Shown here: positions 62,059 through 64,000 of the stretch, one piece after another
Layout: every line of letters starts with the position of its first letter
Numbering within the stretch: position 1 is the stretch's first letter
Assembly (NCBI RefSeq): GCF_037023735.1
Contig: NZ_CP146069.1
Location: forward strand, 468,501 to 532,500
Reading direction: 5' to 3'
Length of the DNA: 64,000 nt
DNA from: Roseovarius sp. S88
Lineage (GTDB): Bacteria; Pseudomonadota; Alphaproteobacteria; Rhodobacterales; Rhodobacteraceae
The notes under the pieces: model-generated
The model's database searches: none
Told to the model about the DNA's origin: nothing
The model's input: only the letters and a program-made list of their open reading frames with translations
Translations under genes and position numbers: made by a program

Positions 62059-63552
62059 ATGGAATTCGCATTCAACGCGCTGGCGATGCTGGCCATCTTC
62101 TTTGTTCTGGCCGTGGGGCTGGTCATTGCCACGGCCTTGCTTTTCTACATCATCGACAAAACCCAAACAGGAGACGCCATTCGGCGGAACTATCCGGTGA
62201 TTGGACGATTTCGGGGATTGTTCACCTCGTTGGGTGAATTTTTTCGTCAGTACTTTTTCGCCATGGATCGTGAAGAGATGCCGTTCAACCGCGCGCAGCG
62301 GGATTGGGTGGCACACTCGGCGCAGGGTAAGGGAAATACAGTCGCATTTGGCTCCACCCGCAATCTGAATGTGGCAGGGACGCCTATTTTTGTCCCTGCG
62401 TCTTTCCCGCCTTTGGACGATCAATTCGCGACGACTGAACCGATGGAGATCGGACCGCATGCGGCACTTCCCTTTAAGGCCAAGTCGATCTTCAACATCT
62501 CAGGCATGAGCTTTGGCGCAATTTCGCGTCCCGCCGTTGAGGCGCTCAGTAGGGGTGCTGCTGAGGCTGGTGTGTGGCTGAACACAGGAGAGGGTGGGCT
62601 CAGCCCGTTTCACCTGGAGGGCAGTTGCGACATTGTCTATCAGATCGGTACAGCAAAATATGGCGTGCGCACCGAGGATGGGGCGCTTAGCGATGAGAAA
62701 CTGCGTGAGGTCGCTGCGCATCCTCAGGTCAAAATGTTCGAATTGAAGCTTGCGCAGGGCGCCAAGCCCGGCAAGGGCGGTATTCTGCCAGGCGAGAAAG
62801 TCAATTCCGAGATCGCCAAAATTCGAGGGATAGCCCAAGGACAGGATAGTATTTCGCCAAACCGCCACCGTGAGGTGAACGACTTTGGTGAGCTGCTTGA
62901 TTTCCTGAGTCACATCCGTGACGTCACAGGGCGACCTGTGGGTTTCAAAACAGTGGTCGGGTCAAGCCAAGCCTGGGATGGGCTTTTTCAACTGATCGCC
63001 GAACGCGGCGTGGAAAGCGCGCCGGATTTCATCACCATTGATGGAGGTGAGGGCGGCACCGGGGCGGCACCAATGCCGTTGATGGATCTGGTCGGACTGC
63101 CCATTCGAGAGGCGCTGCCTCGAATGGTGGACTTGCGTGACAGGCATGGGCTGAAAGATCGTATTCGTATTATCGCGGCAGGCAAGCTGGTAAATCCCGG
63201 CGATGTTGCTTGGGCGATTTGCGCCGGTGCGGATTTCGTGACCTCCGCGCGGGGCTTTATGTTTAGCCTCGGCTGCATTCAAGCACTGAAGTGCAATCGC
63301 AATACATGCCCGACGGGTATAACCACGCACGACCCGCATTTGCAGGCGGGACTGGTTGTCGAAGATAAGTACAAGAAAGTCGCCAACTATGCGAAGCAAG
63401 TCATCAAAGAGGTCGAGACCATTGCCCATTCCGTCGGTGTTGCTGAACCACGTCTGATGCGGCGGCGGCACGTGCGGATCGTTCAGGCGGATGGTACGTC
63501 CGTGCCGATGAACAAATTCCGGCCGAGTTTCGATGCCGCGCATCATCCATGA
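62059..63552 (+). CDS. FMN-binding glutamate-synthase-family protein (membrane-anchored)
   Basis: 497 residues. An N-terminal membrane helix (LAMLAIFFVLAVGLVIATAL, about 8-31) precedes a TIM-barrel domain like the large subunit FMN domain of glutamate synthase: NISGMSFGAISRPAVEALSR, NTGEGGLSPFHLEGSCDIVY, ITIDGGEGGTGAAPMPLMD and CNRNTCPTGITTHDPHLQAG. The C-x5-C-like cluster region in ALKCNRNTCPTG would hold the 3Fe-4S cluster. The amidotransferase half is absent. Such standalone proteins are of unclear substrate (GlxD/MgsC-like amino-transfer enzymes are relatives). It overlaps the HAD gene (ATGA). Confidence 0.85.
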   Translation: MEFAFNALAMLAIFFVLAVGLVIATALLFYIIDKTQTGDAIRRNYPVIGRFRGLFTSLGEFFRQYFFAMDREEMPFNRAQRDWVAHSAQGKGNTVAFGSTRNLNVAGTPIFVPASFPPLDDQFATTEPMEIGPHAALPFKAKSIFNISGMSFGAISRPAVEALSRGAAEAGVWLNTGEGGLSPFHLEGSCDIVYQIGTAKYGVRTEDGALSDEKLREVAAHPQVKMFELKLAQGAKPGKGGILPGEKVNSEIAKIRGIAQGQDSISPNRHREVNDFGELLDFLSHIRDVTGRPVGFKTVVGSSQAWDGLFQLIAERGVESAPDFITIDGGEGGTGAAPMPLMDLVGLPIREALPRMVDLRDRHGLKDRIRIIAAGKLVNPGDVAWAICAGADFVTSARGFMFSLGCIQALKCNRNTCPTGITTHDPHLQAGLVVEDKYKKVANYAKQVIKEVETIAHSVGVAEPRLMRRRHVRIVQADGTSVPMNKFRPSFDAAHHP

Positions 63553-64000
63553 CTAATGTCATTTGCAAGGCAGTTCTCTTTGACTGTGATGGTGTTCTTG
63601 TGGAAAGCGAACGCGTCTGTGCGCGGCTCTTTTGGCAGGATATGCGGGCACGTGGGTTAGATATCTCAAAGGAAGAGGCGGCCGAGATTTATGGCACCGG
63701 ACCGATGGAGTTGGTGGCCGAAGGCGCAATCAAACGCGGCGCTGACCTTCCAGCGGATTGGGTGCAACGGTTTTATCAAATCATGTTTGCCGCGCTGAAG
63801 ACGCAAACTGAAGAGGTGTCTGGGGCCAAGGCTTTGGTAGAGGCACTTGCGACCGCTGGTATCAAGATTGCGGTTGGATCGAATGGCCCTGTGGCCAAGA
63901 TGGAAATCACGCTGGGCAAGGTTGGGCTGAAGGATTTGCTTCACCCTCATATCTATTCCGCCCGCGATTTGGCCAATCCCAAACCCGCGCCGGATATATA
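63549..64000 (+). CDS. HAD-superfamily hydrolase (partial, cut by window end)
   Basis: The first 150 codons are in the window. The start ATG overlaps the preceding stop. AVLFDCDGVLVESERVCARL has the D-x-D-x-V catalytic motif (Asp nucleophile) of beta-phosphoglucomutase/phosphatase-type HAD enzymes, GIKIAVGSNGPVAKM is motif II, and SARDLANPKPAPDI begins motif III with its Lys. It would be a cytoplasmic phosphatase or sugar phosphomutase of about 220 residues in full. No stop codon is reached. Confidence 0.9.
   Translation, partial: MTNVICKAVLFDCDGVLVESERVCARLFWQDMRARGLDISKEEAAEIYGTGPMELVAEGAIKRGADLPADWVQRFYQIMFAALKTQTEEVSGAKALVEALATAGIKIAVGSNGPVAKMEITLGKVGLKDLLHPHIYSARDLANPKPAPDI

Overview
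The window looks like chromosome of an alphaproteobacterium of the Rhodobacterales, most likely the marine Roseobacter group. This rests on gene families rather than on any search: a CcrM-type GANTC methyltransferase, the 41-residue form of ribosomal protein L36, a Mur/Fur-like box in front of a sitABCD manganese operon, a cyanide-insensitive-type cydAB, a fused hydantoinase/5-oxoprolinase, an N-formylglutamate amidohydrolase and a TIGR01244 protein. There is no rRNA operon, CRISPR array, transposase, integrase or phage gene. Two tRNAs, Arg(CCT) and Val(GAC), are present.

Layout. 0-5.5 kb: end of a GcvT-domain protein, a class III aminotransferase, a membrane acyltransferase, a doubtful mini-ORF region, aroC, an EamA exporter and HU. 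5.9-8.0 kb: a glycosyltransferase and an FkbM methyltransferase, each broken by one missing base in a homopolymer. 8.0-16.5 kb: AMP nucleosidase, a VOC protein, a YeeZ-like SDR, a GbsR-type regulator with a DUF4166/TIGR01777 pair under matching dyads, rpsO, a HIBADH-family dehydrogenase, a GntR-like LacI regulator and tRNA-Arg. 16.6-21.9 kb: a tight five-gene oxygenase operon (flavin reductase, HpaB-type monooxygenase, RidA, Rieske oxygenase, DUF1028) divergent from a LysR gene. 22-26 kb: an exported mini-peptide, an ECF sigma/anti-sigma pair, a membrane-tethered winged-helix protein and two small exported proteins. 26-32 kb: rnhB, ccrM with clustered GANTC sites upstream, TetR/GST/cupin and a two-component system. 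32-36 kb: sitABCD. 36-49 kb: a reduced DgoK-like protein, TIGR01244, oxoprolinase, DUF1194, SbtA/LysR, cydAB, a beta-barrel protein, an omega-transaminase, rpmJ and tRNA-Val. 49-55.5 kb: N-formylglutamate amidohydrolase, dinB, pyrF, a small conserved-looking protein and clpB. 55.7-61.9 kb: a four-gene surface-glycan-like locus. 62-64 kb: an FMN glutamate-synthase-like protein and a truncated HAD hydrolase.

Most of the window is ordinary core and metabolic DNA. The parts most likely to hold something undescribed are the 55.7-61.9 kb locus, with two double-domain fusions (hydrolase-glycosyltransferase and glycosyltransferase-methyltransferase), a sulfotransferase-like protein and an asparagine-synthetase-like protein without its glutaminase cysteine, and the 16.6-20.9 kb oxygenase operon, whose gene set recalls the flavin-oxygenase/RidA logic of pyrimidine degradation but adds a Rieske oxygenase and DUF1028. 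Smaller signals are the GANTC cluster before ccrM, the membrane-tethered regulator, the exported 51-residue peptide with its own terminator, and several well-formed palindromes with no known binder.

All coordinates and motifs were read by eye; no homology search, alignment or folding program was run.
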